From the NCBI RefSeq assembly GCF_020911885.1, contig NZ_CP087132.1, positions 1,798,001-1,862,000 on the forward strand: DNA of 64,000 bases, written 5' to 3'. Of the stretch, positions 26,525 to 35,201 are shown in pieces. Position 1 is the stretch's first letter, and each line of letters starts with the position of its first letter. The stretch is from Flavobacterium acetivorans. Its GTDB lineage: Bacteria > Bacteroidota > Bacteroidia > Flavobacteriales > Flavobacteriaceae. The notes under the pieces were generated by a model, which saw nothing but the letters and a program-made list of their open reading frames with translations, was not told the origin of the DNA and searched no databases. A program made the translations under genes and the position numbers.

Positions 26525-27871
26525 TTAGATTCCCAAGAAATTGCTAGGTGTAATTTGCATTAATTCGGCTTTTATTTCCTCTGACACATCCAGTGTGGCA
26601 ATAAAGTTATGAATTGCATTTTTATCAATCGCTTTATTGGTTCTGGTTAGTCCTTTCAATGCTTCGTAAGGATTTGGATAGCCTTCACGACGCAAAATGG
26701 TTTGAATCGCTTCGGCAACCACCGCCCAGTTTTTTTCTAAATCCTCGTGGAATTTGGATTCGTTCAATAACAATTTGTTTAATCCTTTCAAGCTAGCTTC
26801 AAAAGCAATAATGGTATGACCCATAGGAACACCAATGTTTCTCAAAACGGTACTATCAGTCAAATCGCGTTGTAATCTTGAGATTGGTAATTTAGCCGAT
26901 AAATGTTCGAAAATCGCGTTGGCAATTCCTAAATTCCCTTCAGAGTTTTCAAAGTCAATCGGGTTCACTTTATGTGGCATCGCCGAAGATCCAATTTCTC
27001 CTGCTTTGATTTTTTGTTTGAAATATTCCATCGAAACATACGTCCAGATGTCTCGGTCTAAATCGATGATGATAGTATTGATTCTTTTTAATGCATCAAA
27101 AAAGGCTGCAAAATGATCGTAATGCTCAATTTGTGTTGTTGGGAAAGAGTGGTGTAATCCTAGGTTTTCTTCAACGAATTTTCCTCCGAATTTTCGCCAG
27201 TCAATTTGCGGATAAGCCACATGATGGGCATTGTAATTTCCGGTAGCTCCACCAAATTTAGCTGCAAAAGGGACGTTGAACAACAAACGCATTTGCTCTT
27301 CCAGACGTTCTACAAAAACCGCAATTTCTTTGCCCAAACGAGTAGGGGAAGCCGGTTGTCCGTGGGTACGGGCAAGCATTGGAACGTCTTTCCATTCGAT
27401 GCTTAATTCTTTCAATTTTGAGGTCAAAGTAATTAAAGAAGGCATGTACACTTTCTCGAAAGCTTCTTTGGTTGAAAGTGGAATCGCTGTATTGTTGATG
27501 TCTTGAGAAGTCAATCCAAAATGGATGAACTCTTTGTATTGGGATAAACCTAATTTTTCAAAAGCATCTTTGATAAAGTATTCTACCGCTTTTACGTCGT
27601 GGTTGGTTACCTTCTCGGTTTCTTTTATCCAAAGAGCATCTTCGGTAGAGAAATTTTTATAGATATCGCGCAAACTCTCAAATAAATTAGGGTTTACGTC
27701 TTTTAATTGTGGCAAAGGCACTTCGCACAAAGCAATGAAATATTCAATTTCAACTAATACGCGGTATTTGATTAAAGCTTCTTCAGAGAAAAAAGGAGCC
27801 AGTGAAATAGTCTTGTTTCTATATCTTCCGTCAATTGGAGAAATAGCATTCAATTCGTTTAAAGTAGTCAT
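26525..27871 (-). CDS. purB: Adenylosuccinate lyase
   Basis: The 448-residue enzyme starts at the ATG at 27871 (MTTLNELNAISPIDGRYR). An in-frame upstream start at 27919 is rejected because the -7 promoter box at 27897-27904 lies downstream of it. Signature segments are TSQDINNTAIP, ARTHGQPASPTRLGKE and the catalytic flexible loop GSSAMPHKVNPIDFENSEGN. It catalyses two fumarate-releasing steps of purine synthesis. It is the same pathway as guaB 2.5 kb away, but the two are convergent and not an operon. Confidence 0.97.
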   Translation of the reverse strand: MTTLNELNAISPIDGRYRNKTISLAPFFSEEALIKYRVLVEIEYFIALCEVPLPQLKDVNPNLFESLRDIYKNFSTEDALWIKETEKVTNHDVKAVEYFIKDAFEKLGLSQYKEFIHFGLTSQDINNTAIPLSTKEAFEKVYMPSLITLTSKLKELSIEWKDVPMLARTHGQPASPTRLGKEIAVFVERLEEQMRLLFNVPFAAKFGGATGNYNAHHVAYPQIDWRKFGGKFVEENLGLHHSFPTTQIEHYDHFAAFFDALKRINTIIIDLDRDIWTYVSMEYFKQKIKAGEIGSSAMPHKVNPIDFENSEGNLGIANAIFEHLSAKLPISRLQRDLTDSTVLRNIGVPMGHTIIAFEASLKGLNKLLLNESKFHEDLEKNWAVVAEAIQTILRREGYPNPYEALKGLTRTNKAIDKNAIHNFIATLDVSEEIKAELMQITPSNFLGI

Positions 27872-27896
27872 TGTTTTGTTGTTTGTTCGAAAGGCA

Positions 27897-27904
27897 CAAA
27901 TATA
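27897..27904 (-). promoter_or_regulatory. -7 promoter element of purB
   Basis: Minus-strand TATATTTG, 25 bp before the ATG at 27871; it decides the start-codon choice. Confidence 0.65.
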
Positions 27905-27938
27905 AACCTTTAGAAGCAAAATCGAAAAGGAATGGTTT

Positions 27939-28631
27939 TTAAATAAACGCGATTAGCTTCTTTTTTAATGTTTCCATTCCTTGCGAAGCCACTTCTGGAA
28001 TAATATCCAATGGATTTCGAATATTTGGAATTTTATTTGGTTTGGGATCAATGTAAAAAACCGGAACGTCAGCAGCGGTAAAATCGATTAATCCGGCAGC
28101 CGGATACACCTGAAGTGAAGTGCCGATAACGGCAAAAAAATCGGCAGTTTTGGTAATAGCAATTGCTTCGTCGAGAGCGGGAACTTCTTCGCCAAACCAA
28201 ACAATATGGGGACGCAATTGATTTTTATTTTCGTCGAAATCACCAAAATTTAAATCTTCGGTCCAATCCAGAATGTAATCAGCATTTTTTGTACTTCTCA
28301 CTTTTAAGAGTTCACCGTGCAAATGCAAGACATTCGTACTTCCGGCGCGTTCATGCAAATCATCCACATTTTGAGTGATTACATGCACCTCAAAATGACT
28401 TTCTAATTCGGCTAGAATTTGATGCCCTAAATTGGGTTGTACTTCCTTGAGTTGCTGTCTTCTTTTGTTGTAAAAATCAAGAACCAGCTCTGGGTTTTTA
28501 TGCCAGCCTTCGGGCGTGGCAACCTCCATGACATCATGGCCTTCCCAAAGTCCATCGCTGTCGCGAAAGGTTTTGATGCCGCTTTCGGCACTGATTCCGG
28601 CTCCGCTTAAAACAACTAATTTCTTTTTCAT
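27939..28631 (-). CDS. Sirtuin NAD-dependent protein deacylase, zinc-site-less class III type
   Basis: The 230-residue protein has the Sir2 core: GAGISAESGIKTFRDSDGLW, QNVDDLHERAG (Asn88, Asp90), catalytic His105 in LHLHGELLKVR, and GTSLQVYPAAGL. Tyr54 and Arg57 (FYNKRR) are the acyl-lysine-selecting pair of SIRT5/CobB-like enzymes, suggesting desuccinylase/demalonylase activity. The two CxxC zinc pairs are absent and the whole protein contains no cysteine. It would remove acyl groups from lysines using NAD+ in the cytosol. It lies 67 bp upstream of purB on the same strand, but purB has its own promoter. Confidence 0.9.
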   Translation of the reverse strand: MKKKLVVLSGAGISAESGIKTFRDSDGLWEGHDVMEVATPEGWHKNPELVLDFYNKRRQQLKEVQPNLGHQILAELESHFEVHVITQNVDDLHERAGSTNVLHLHGELLKVRSTKNADYILDWTEDLNFGDFDENKNQLRPHIVWFGEEVPALDEAIAITKTADFFAVIGTSLQVYPAAGLIDFTAADVPVFYIDPKPNKIPNIRNPLDIIPEVASQGMETLKKKLIAFI

Positions 28632-28750
28632 GTTTTTATTATCTTGTTATTCCCACAAAGGAAGAATCTCCTAATTTGCTTTCAAAATGTGATTTCCCCT
28701 TCGTCGACAGGACAAAATTACTATATTTATTTAAAGCTAGTCTTTTTTAG

Positions 28751-28758
28751 TATTTTTG
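28751..28758 (+). promoter_or_regulatory. -7 promoter element of the TrmH-like gene
   Basis: TATTTTTG, 18 bp before the ATG at 28777. It overlaps a potential upstream TTG codon and so excludes that start. Confidence 0.6.
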
Positions 28759-28776
28759 CCAAAAAAACCATTTGCA

Positions 28777-29439
28777 ATGATTGATATTGATTACCTGAAT
28801 TTCCTTGAAACTATTTTAACGGATAATCGCAAAGAACGCTTTTTGAATGTTTTGGCAAACAGAACCAATCATTTTACTATTGCTGTTGAAGATGTTTTTC
28901 AGATGCACAATACCAGTGCGGTGATGCGCAGCTGTGAGGTTTTTGGAATCCAGGAATTGAATGTTATCGAGCAACGTTATGGCAAAAGGATTGACAAGGA
29001 AATCGCTATGGGTGCTCAAAAATGGGTCGATATCAATAAATTTGACAACGTAAGTAATTGTGTAGACACTTTGAAAAATAAAGGATACCAAATCATTGCT
29101 ACCACGCCACATGAAAATGATTGCTTGTTGGAAGATTTTGATATTTCAAAACCCAGTGCCTTGTTTTTTGGTACAGAAAGAGACGGCTTGTCTGAGGAAA
29201 TATTAGAGCGGGCAGATGGTTTCCTGAAAATACCGATGGTGGGTTTTACCGAGAGCTTGAATATTTCCGTTTCGGCGGCTATTATCATTCAAAATCTTAC
29301 TAATCGTTTGCGAAACTCCAATATCGATTGGCATTTATCCGAAGAGGAAATTTTGGTAAAACGCTTGGCTTGGGCCAAAAATTCCATAAAAGACATCAAG
29401 AGAATCGAAGCGCGTTATTTTGAAGAAAATCCGAGATAA
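28777..29439 (+). CDS. TrmH-family (SPOUT) tRNA/rRNA 2'-O-methyltransferase
   Basis: The 220-residue protein from the ATG at 28777 has the SpoU motifs: NTSAVMRSCEVFGI (motif 1), ALFFGTERDGLSEE (motif 2) and KIPMVGFTESLNISVSAAIII (motif 3), which build the trefoil knot that binds S-adenosylmethionine. The size and C-terminal basic helix (RLAWAKNSIKDIKRIEARYF) resemble TrmH, which makes Gm18 in tRNA; the exact target is an inference. No partner genes. It is the last ordinary gene before the repeat-bearing island. Confidence 0.88.
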   Translation: MIDIDYLNFLETILTDNRKERFLNVLANRTNHFTIAVEDVFQMHNTSAVMRSCEVFGIQELNVIEQRYGKRIDKEIAMGAQKWVDINKFDNVSNCVDTLKNKGYQIIATTPHENDCLLEDFDISKPSALFFGTERDGLSEEILERADGFLKIPMVGFTESLNISVSAAIIIQNLTNRLRNSNIDWHLSEEEILVKRLAWAKNSIKDIKRIEARYFEENPR

Positions 29440-29504
29440 TTTGTTTTTAATTGCATAATAAATGATTTTTTTGAAAGAAAAGCTTTTGTAGGTTAATAAC
29501 AGGC

Positions 29505-29530
29505 TTCGCAAAGTCTCCTGACTTTGCGAA
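29505..29530. repeat. Perfect hairpin related to the flanking repeats
   Basis: TTCGCAAAGTC (29505-29515), loop TCCT, GACTTTGCGAA (29520-29530). GCAAAGTC also occurs in the 149-bp repeats downstream, so this may be an outlying fragment of the same repeat family. It could also act as the end of the TrmH-like transcript, though no T run follows. Confidence 0.7.
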
Positions 29531-29631
29531 ATTTTAGAATGTACTTATTAAATAAAAACGTTTCTAAGTCTCCATACTTTTTACAATTGTTGTTGATTAT
29601 ACTTTGTAAATATCTTTGAATTCAAAACGGG

Positions 29632-29658
29632 AACAACATGAGTAGTTGTTTTTTTTTT
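29632..29658 (+). terminator. Possible terminator in the 418-bp gap after the TrmH-like gene
   Basis: AACAAC and GTTGTT arms followed by about nine Ts. The rest of 29440-29857 is AT-rich non-coding sequence, the GCAAAGTC hairpin and the first 149-bp repeat. Confidence 0.55.
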
Positions 29659-29699
29659 CTATTTGTATCAGTTCGCTAGGTAAAGTAAGAGGCGTTTGC

Positions 29700-29848
29700 G
29701 CAGTAGTTATATTTTGCGCAGTTTTACTTTTAATAAAGCGTTTTTTGAAAAAGTCAGGAGACTTTTAGGGTGATTTCGTTTGTAATAAAATAGTAAAATT
29801 GCGCAAAGTCAGAGACGTTTGCGCAGCAGCTACACTTTGCGGAGCGGG
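29700..29848 (+). repeat. 149-bp direct repeat, left copy
   Basis: It aligns without gaps to 30462-30610. The right 122 bp (29727-29848) differs at only five positions; the left 27 bp is more diverged. It contains TGCGCAAA and TTTGCGCA arms around 10 bp, a REP-like hairpin. It lies 9 bp downstream of the toxin stop codon, so the toxin-antitoxin pair sits exactly between the two copies. Confidence 0.93.
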
Positions 29849-29857
29849 TTGTTAATT

Positions 29858-30163
29858 TTACCTTAGCTCCTTTTCTAATTGGTCTGGATTTTGTCTTGAG
29901 TCAAAAATGCTGATGATTTCAATTTCTTTTTTGTCAACATTAACTCTGTAGTATAAAATAGTTTGTTTTGTTACTACACATTTAAAAAGACCTTTAAATT
30001 TGTTTGATTGTGGGCAACTTTCAGGTTGATTTGAAATTTGTTGAATTTTAGAAGATAGCTTTTTAATAAAATCATTTCGAACTTTTAAGCTCCAATTTTC
30101 TAAAAGAAAATCATTTAACTTTAAAAGTTTGTTTTGAGCTATTTCTGATAAAAAGACTTTCAC
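29858..30163 (-). CDS. ParE/RelE-superfamily toxin
   Basis: The 101-residue protein shows the ParE/RelE pattern: an N-terminal strand (MKVFLSEIAQNKL), two helices, then the strand core FKCVVTKQTILYYRVNVDKKEIEIISIFDSRQNP. The IFDSRQNP ending resembles ParE-type toxins of Bacteroidota. RelE members cleave ribosome-bound mRNA and ParE members poison gyrase; which applies is not clear. The start is GTG and overlaps the antitoxin stop by one base (TAGTG), so translation is coupled behind the antitoxin. The pair lies between two 149-bp direct repeats. Confidence 0.85.
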   Translation of the reverse strand: MKVFLSEIAQNKLLKLNDFLLENWSLKVRNDFIKKLSSKIQQISNQPESCPQSNKFKGLFKCVVTKQTILYYRVNVDKKEIEIISIFDSRQNPDQLEKELR

Positions 30164-30381
30164 TAAGAAATTTTTTTCAAGAAGTCGTTGAACTCAATTC
30201 TTTTTCCTTTATTTAATTCTTTTATCCCTTTTTCAATTTCTTCTTGCTCAGAAACACTCAATTCATCCCAAAAATCTACTTTTTCATTTTGAATGAATTC
30301 TGTGATTTTTTCAATGAATTTATCATTCTCAATGTTGAGAATTATTTTTACCAATTCTATTTTAGAAGATTGAATGTCCAT
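30163..30381 (-). CDS. Antitoxin of the ParE/RelE-type module
   Basis: The 72-residue acidic helical protein includes FWDELSVSEQEEIEKGIKELNKGKRIEFNDFLKKI. The 'W(D/E)EL...EIE.GI..L..G..' arrangement is typical of small Bacteroidota antitoxins whose C-terminal part wraps the cognate toxin. No clear DNA-binding domain is seen in the N-terminus. It is the first gene of the pair, as usual for self-regulated modules, and the toxin start overlaps its stop. Confidence 0.8.
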   Translation of the reverse strand: MDIQSSKIELVKIILNIENDKFIEKITEFIQNEKVDFWDELSVSEQEEIEKGIKELNKGKRIEFNDFLKKIS

Positions 30382-30461
30382 TTTATTTATTTCTAAGAAT
30401 CAAAGTTACGAAAAAAATCAACATGACAGTTTTCATTATCTTGGCTTTCTGACAAAGATAT

Positions 30462-30610
30462 GCAGCAGCTACACTTTGAAGTGTGTTGCTTTTAATAAAT
30501 CGTTTTTTGAAAAAGTAAGGAGACTTTTAGGATGATTTCGCTTGTAATAAAAGAGTAAAATTGCGCAAAGTCAGAGACGTTTGCGCAGCAGCTACACTTT
30601 GCGGAGCGGG
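30462..30610 (+). repeat. 149-bp direct repeat, right copy, fused to a truncated cytochrome gene
   Basis: Same length and order as 29700-29848, offset by exactly 762 bp. Its last bases, GGAGCGGG (30603-30610), abut the cytochrome reading frame at 30611. An open frame runs from the repeat into the cytochrome remnant, giving a spurious N-terminus. Recombination between the copies would delete the toxin-antitoxin pair plus one copy. The gap 30382-30461 shows only AT-rich sequence. Confidence 0.93.
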
Positions 30611-31231
30611 GCTATTTCAACTGGTGTTAGTAAAGATGGTTCAGCATTATTTCCGGTAATGCCCCATCCTAATTATGGGAAAATGGATAAAGAGGATTTA
30701 ATCTCAATTATTGCTTATTTGAGAACTTTTGAACCAATTAAAAATGATGTGCCTAAATCGAAGGCTGATTTTCCAATGAATTTTATTATCAATACGATTC
30801 CTCAAAAAGCAAGTTTTTCTAAAATCCCCGATACTAAAAATACCGTTGTATATGGCGAATATTTGTACAATGCTGCAGCTTGTTTTGAATGCCATACCAA
30901 AAAAGACAAAGGTGCTCCTGTTGCAGGAATGGAATTGGCGGGAGGTTTTGAATTTCCAATGCCGACAGGTGGAGTTGTTCGTTCTGCTAACATTACACCC
31001 GATAAAGAAACAGGCATTGGCAATTGGACAGAACAGCAATTTGTGTCTCGTTTCAAAATATATGCTGATGGTACCTATGTTCCTGTAAAAGTTAGAAAAG
31101 GTGATGCCAACACCATTATGCCTTGGACGATGTATGGGAAAATGAAAACGGAGGATTTGAAAGCTATTTATGCTTATTTAAAAACGATAAAACCAATTAA
31201 AAACGAGGTTGTTAAGTTTTCTAAATCATGA
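30611..31231 (+). pseudogene. 5'-truncated di-haem cytochrome c gene remnant
   Basis: Codons from GCT at 30611 read AISTGVSKDGSALFPVMPHPNYGKMDKEDLISIIAYLRT, the end of a first cytochrome c domain. A linker and a complete second domain with one haem motif CFECH, a later Met ligand region (NTIMPWTMYGKM) and a normal C-terminus follow. Intact relatives have a signal peptide or membrane anchor and a first CxxCH, all missing here. The break coincides exactly with the end of the right 149-bp repeat, so the 5' half was lost by insertion or recombination. Without a signal sequence the product could not be exported for haem attachment; the gene is probably dead. Confidence 0.85.
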
Positions 31232-31292
31232 TTTCTAGTTAGGATTTACGGATTTATTAAATAGGATTTTCTAATGCAAGGTACAGAAAAAT

Positions 31293-31328
31293 AAAAAACC
31301 CTAATTACGAAAGTAATTAGGGTTTTTT
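31293..31328. terminator. Bidirectional terminator between the cytochrome remnant and secA
   Basis: AAAAAACCCTAATTAC, loop GAAA, then the perfect 16-bp complement ending in six Ts. It serves secA on the minus strand. Confidence 0.95.
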
Positions 31329-31360
31329 ATTTTTCACAGATTTAAATCTGTTATTTGGAT

Positions 31361-34300
31361 TTATTCAGTCACGATAACCCATTCTCCAGAAGCCAATAGA
31401 CTTTCTGCTTTTTTGAATTTCATCGTTTCCGTTTTTCCGGTCGCCACTTGTTTGATGGTTACGTTGTCATTACGGTTGATTTTTGGCATGTCTCTCACAA
31501 TAGTTTCAGTAACTTGTCGTTGTTGTGTTTCGCCAGCCTCACGATTTGCAGCTTCGCTATTAGGAATTTCGTCTTTACTTAATTGCAATTTTTCTTTTGG
31601 ACGAACTTCTTCTCTCGCTTCTTGAATTTCCGGAGCACTTTGTTGGGGTAAATCTCCTTTGAATAAGAAAGAAATTACCTCTTTGTTTACTCCATTCAAC
31701 ATACCGTTAAATAAGTTGAAAGCTTCGAATTTATAGATAAGCAATGGATCTTTTTGTTCGTGAACCGCTAATTGAACCGATTGTTTCAATTCGTCCATTT
31801 TGCGTAAGTGTTTTTTCCAAGCTTCATCAACAATAGCCAAAGTGATGTTTTTCTCGAAATCGGCAACTAATTGTTTTCCTTCAGATTCATACGCTTTTTT
31901 CAAATCAGTCACCACGTTTAATGATTTTACACCATCGGTAAATGGAACTACAATACGCTCGAATTGGTTGTTTTTGTCTTCATAAACATTCTTGATAATT
32001 GGGAATGCTTCTCTGGCACTACGTTCGGTTTTTTCGTTGTAGTATTTTAAAGCTTCTTTGTATACTTTCGCCGTTAATTCCATTTCTGTCAATCTGTTGA
32101 AATCACTTTCGGTAACCGGAGAAGTGATAGAGAAATAACGGATTAAATCAAATTCGAAAGTTTTGAAATCATTTGTTCCTTTAGTATCTTGAACGATTAG
32201 TTCGCAGGTGTCATACAACATGTTGGCAATATCCAGTTTTAGACGCTCTCCAAACAAAGCATGACGACGACGTTTGTATACTACTTCACGTTGCGCATTC
32301 ATTACATCATCATATTCCAATAAACGTTTACGAACACCAAAGTTGTTTTCTTCTACTTTTTTCTGAGCGCGTTCGATAGATTTAGTCATCATCGAATGTT
32401 GGATTACTTCTCCTTCTTCGAGTCCCATTCTGTCCATTACCTTGGCTACTCTTTCAGAACCAAATAAACGCATTAGGTTGTCTTCAAGAGAAACGTAGAA
32501 CTGAGAACTTCCCGGGTCTCCTTGACGACCGGCACGACCACGCAACTGACGATCCACACGACGCGAATCATGACGTTCTGTACCTACAATTGCTAATCCG
32601 CCTGCTGCTTTCACTTCGGCAGATAATTTAATATCCGTTCCACGACCCGCCATATTGGTTGCAATAGTTACCACTCCGGCTTTTCCTGCTTCTTCAACAA
32701 TTTGCGCTTCTTGTTTGTGCATTTTTGCATTCAATACGTTGTGGTTTACACCACGCATTTTTAGCATTCTGCTCAATAATTCTGAAATCTCTACCGAAGT
32801 TGTACCAATAAGTACCGGCCTTCCTGCTTGTGATAAAGCTGTTACATCTTCGATAACCGCGTTGAATTTTTCACGAGTAGTTTTGTAGATGAAATCTTCT
32901 TTATCTTGTCTGGCCATTGGTTTATTAGTAGGAATTTCTACTACGTCCAATTTGTATATTTGCCATAACTCACCAGCTTCAGTAACTGCAGTTCCAGTCA
33001 TACCACCCAATTTGTTGTACATTCTGAAATAATTCTGTAAAGTTACCGTAGCAAAAGTTTGGGTAGCCGCTTCAATTTTTACGTTTTCTTTGGCTTCAAT
33101 CGCTTGGTGCAATCCGTCAGAATAACGACGACCGTCCATAATACGACCGGTTTGTTCGTCTACAATCATGATTTTATTATCCATGATTACGTATTCTACG
33201 TCTTTTTCAAAAAGGCTGTAGGCTTTTAAAAGCTGAGTTAAAGTATGAATACGTTCGCTTTTGATGGCGAAATCCTGGAATAATTTTTCTTTCTCTTCCG
33301 CTTCGGCGTCTTTGTCCAGTTTTTTCTTCTCGATTGTGGCAATTTCAGTACCAATATCCGGAAGGACGAAAAAGTCAGCATCAGTATCGCCAGAAAGGAA
33401 TTTGATTCCGTTATCAGTCAATTCTACCTGATTGTTTTTTTCTTCGATTACAAAATACAAGGCTTCGTCAATCTTATGCATTTCGCGATTGTTGTCTTGC
33501 ATGTATTGATTTTCTGTTTTTTGAAGCAGTTGTTTGATGCCTTCCTCACTCAAAAACTTAATCAATGCTTTGTTTTTTGGTAAACTTCTGTATGTTCTCA
33601 AAAGCAAGAAACCACCTTCTTTAGTGTTTCCTTCTTTGATTAATTTTTTGGCTTCAGCCAAAAATCCGTTAGCCAATTGACGTTGTAAACTAACTAGGTT
33701 TTCAATCTTTGGTTTTAGTTCGTTAAACTCGTGACGATCTCCTTGAGGAACCGGACCAGAAATGATTAAAGGTGTTCTGGCGTCATCAATTAAAACAGAA
33801 TCGACCTCATCGACAATGGCATAATTGTGTTTTCTTTGTACTAAATCATTTGGCGAATGCGCCATATTGTCTCTCAAATAATCAAAACCAAATTCATTAT
33901 TGGTTCCATAAGTGATATCGGCTTCGTAAGCTTTTCTTCTTTCGTCAGAATTGGGTTGGTGATTGTCAATACAATCTACAGTCATACCGTGAAATTCAAA
34001 TAAAGGGGCTTTCCAAGTACTGTCACGTTTTGCCAAGTAATCATTCACCGTTACTAGATGCACTCCGTTTCCGGTTAAGGCATTCAGGTATAACGGTAAA
34101 GTTGCTACTAATGTTTTTCCTTCTCCTGTTTGCATTTCGGCAATTTTCCCCATATGCAGTACCATTCCACCAATCAATTGGACATCATAATGGATCATGT
34201 CCCAAGTGATTTCTTTTCCGGCAGCATTCCATTTGTTTTTCCAAATTGCGTTGTCTCCGTCAAGGCTAACATAGCTTTTTGTTCCAGAGAATTCTCGGTC

Positions 34301-34708
34301 TTTAGCTGTTGCTGTTACGATTATTTCAGAATTGTCTTTGAAACGTCTGGCTGTTTCTTTTACTACTGCAAAAGCTTCAGGCAGAATTTCTAACAATGTT
34401 TTCTCAGAGATATCGTAGGCTTCTTTCTCTAAAGCATCAATGGCGTTATAGATGTCTTCTTTTTTGTCAATATCTTCAATGCCTTCTACTTCTTGTTGCA
34501 GTGCGCTAATCTTAGCATCAACTCCTGCTCGGGCATGTTTCAGCTGATCTTTAAAGAAATAGGTACGTGCTCTTAGCTCATCATGTGACAATGTAATTAA
34601 ATTACTTTCGAATGTCTTGATTTTGTTTAAGTAAGGCTGTAAGGCTTTGACATCTTTGTCAGATTTGTCTCCAACAAAGGCTTTAATAATGCTATTTATG
34701 AAACTCAT
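31361..34708 (-). CDS. secA: Preprotein translocase ATPase SecA
   Basis: The 1115-residue motor has all core parts: Walker [21 protein letters not shown], Walker [67 protein letters not shown] (helicase motif VI), and the long scaffold helix. Compared with E. coli SecA (901 residues) the preprotein-crosslinking region carries an insertion of roughly 100 residues (about 310-460). The C-terminus ends GEWVIVTE without the CxCx8C(H/C) zinc tail that binds SecB. It drives protein export through SecYEG. It ends at a strong terminator. Confidence 0.97.
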   Translation of the reverse strand: MSFINSIIKAFVGDKSDKDVKALQPYLNKIKTFESNLITLSHDELRARTYFFKDQLKHARAGVDAKISALQQEVEGIEDIDKKEDIYNAIDALEKEAYDISEKTLLEILPEAFAVVKETARRFKDNSEIIVTATAKDREFSGTKSYVSLDGDNAIWKNKWNAAGKEITWDMIHYDVQLIGGMVLHMGKIAEMQTGEGKTLVATLPLYLNALTGNGVHLVTVNDYLAKRDSTWKAPLFEFHGMTVDCIDNHQPNSDERRKAYEADITYGTNNEFGFDYLRDNMAHSPNDLVQRKHNYAIVDEVDSVLIDDARTPLIISGPVPQGDRHEFNELKPKIENLVSLQRQLANGFLAEAKKLIKEGNTKEGGFLLLRTYRSLPKNKALIKFLSEEGIKQLLQKTENQYMQDNNREMHKIDEALYFVIEEKNNQVELTDNGIKFLSGDTDADFFVLPDIGTEIATIEKKKLDKDAEAEEKEKLFQDFAIKSERIHTLTQLLKAYSLFEKDVEYVIMDNKIMIVDEQTGRIMDGRRYSDGLHQAIEAKENVKIEAATQTFATVTLQNYFRMYNKLGGMTGTAVTEAGELWQIYKLDVVEIPTNKPMARQDKEDFIYKTTREKFNAVIEDVTALSQAGRPVLIGTTSVEISELLSRMLKMRGVNHNVLNAKMHKQEAQIVEEAGKAGVVTIATNMAGRGTDIKLSAEVKAAGGLAIVGTERHDSRRVDRQLRGRAGRQGDPGSSQFYVSLEDNLMRLFGSERVAKVMDRMGLEEGEVIQHSMMTKSIERAQKKVEENNFGVRKRLLEYDDVMNAQREVVYKRRRHALFGERLKLDIANMLYDTCELIVQDTKGTNDFKTFEFDLIRYFSITSPVTESDFNRLTEMELTAKVYKEALKYYNEKTERSAREAFPIIKNVYEDKNNQFERIVVPFTDGVKSLNVVTDLKKAYESEGKQLVADFEKNITLAIVDEAWKKHLRKMDELKQSVQLAVHEQKDPLLIYKFEAFNLFNGMLNGVNKEVISFLFKGDLPQQSAPEIQEAREEVRPKEKLQLSKDEIPNSEAANREAGETQQRQVTETIVRDMPKINRNDNVTIKQVATGKTETMKFKKAESLLASGEWVIVTE

Positions 34709-34752
34709 AATATGGTTGTATTTCTAATTTATTTTATAGCTGTAAATTTAAC

Positions 34753-34781
34753 CAAAAAAAAAGCCTCTTTTGAGACTTTTT
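34753..34781 (-). terminator. Terminator of the DUF2795 gene
   Basis: On the minus strand AAAAAGTCTC, loop AAAA, GAGGCTTTTTTTTT with one mismatch in the stem, just after the DUF2795 stop at 34796. Confidence 0.8.
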
Positions 34782-34795
34782 CTTGGGTAATTTTT

Positions 34796-35017
34796 TTAAT
34801 ATTCATCCTCATTCCAAAGATAATCTTCGTCAGTTGGATAATCCGGCCAAATTTCTTCCATTGATTCATATATCTCGCCTTCGTCCTCTATAGATTGAAG
34901 GTTTTCTACTACTTCTAATGGTGCTCCAGCACGTATAGCGTAGTCAATAAGTTCGTCTTTGTTAGCAGGCCACGGTGCATCACTAAGATAGGATGCTAAT
35001 TCTAATGTCCAATACAT
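34796..35017 (-). CDS. DUF2795 domain protein
   Basis: The 73-residue acidic protein contains the DUF2795 core LASYLSDAPWPANKDELIDYAIRAGAPLEVVENLQSI followed by an acidic aromatic tail (EEIWPDYPTDEDYLWNEDEY). This small helical domain is common in Bacteroidota as a stand-alone protein of about 70 residues; function unknown. It has its own complete promoter and terminator, so it is expressed independently of secA. Confidence 0.85.
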   Translation of the reverse strand: MYWTLELASYLSDAPWPANKDELIDYAIRAGAPLEVVENLQSIEDEGEIYESMEEIWPDYPTDEDYLWNEDEY

Positions 35018-35039
35018 CTTTTGTCGATTTAGTTTTGTG

Positions 35040-35069
35040 CAAAAATAAAATTTTTACTGAAAAAGGCAA
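35040..35069 (-). promoter_or_regulatory. Complete -33/-7 promoter of the DUF2795 gene
   Basis: On the minus strand TTG (35069-35067), a 19-bp spacer, then TATTTTTG (35047-35040). It is the best consensus match among the promoters noted here; the ATG is 22 bp downstream. Confidence 0.75.
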
Positions 35070-35113
35070 GTAAAAATCCATTTATTTTTTAAAAAGTTAA
35101 GAACGTGTTTTTT

Positions 35114-35142
35114 AGTTTAAAGTTTAAGGTTTAAAAGTTTAA
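35114..35142. repeat. Period-7 repeat, AGTTTAA units
   Basis: AGTTTAA (35114-35120), AGTTTAA (35121-35127), GGTTTAA (35128-35134), one extra A, AGTTTAA (35136-35142). It lies between the DUF2795 promoter region and the second array at the end of the adenosyltransferase gene. Confidence 0.6.
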
Positions 35143-35161
35143 AATTTTGAACCGAAAAACA

Positions 35162-35201
35162 CAACTGAATACTGATTTCTGTTTGCTGAATTCTACTTTC
35201 T
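35162..35201 (-). repeat. Degenerate period-7 repeat across the stop codon of the adenosyltransferase gene
   Basis: On the minus strand units AGAATTC, AGCAAAC, AGAAATC, AGTATTC and AGTTGTG follow at 7-bp spacing. They begin right after AAAGT, whose overlap gives the TAG stop at 35195-35193. The AG of each unit is on the coding strand, as in the PPIase and thioredoxin-like genes. Confidence 0.6.

Noticed and set aside
27872..27919. N-terminal extension of PurB
   Set aside because: The extension lies across the -7 promoter box at 27897-27904, and family similarity starts at the ATG at 27871.
28756..28776. Upstream TTG start for the TrmH-like gene
   Set aside because: The codon overlaps the -7 box; the ATG at 28777 fits the promoter spacing.
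29440..30610. Insertion sequence
   Set aside because: There is no transposase, and the 149-bp repeats are direct, not terminal inverted repeats with target duplications.
30581..31231. Full-length cytochrome c gene starting at 30581
   Set aside because: The first ten codons come from the 149-bp repeat; the true similarity begins at 30611 and signal peptide and first haem site are missing.
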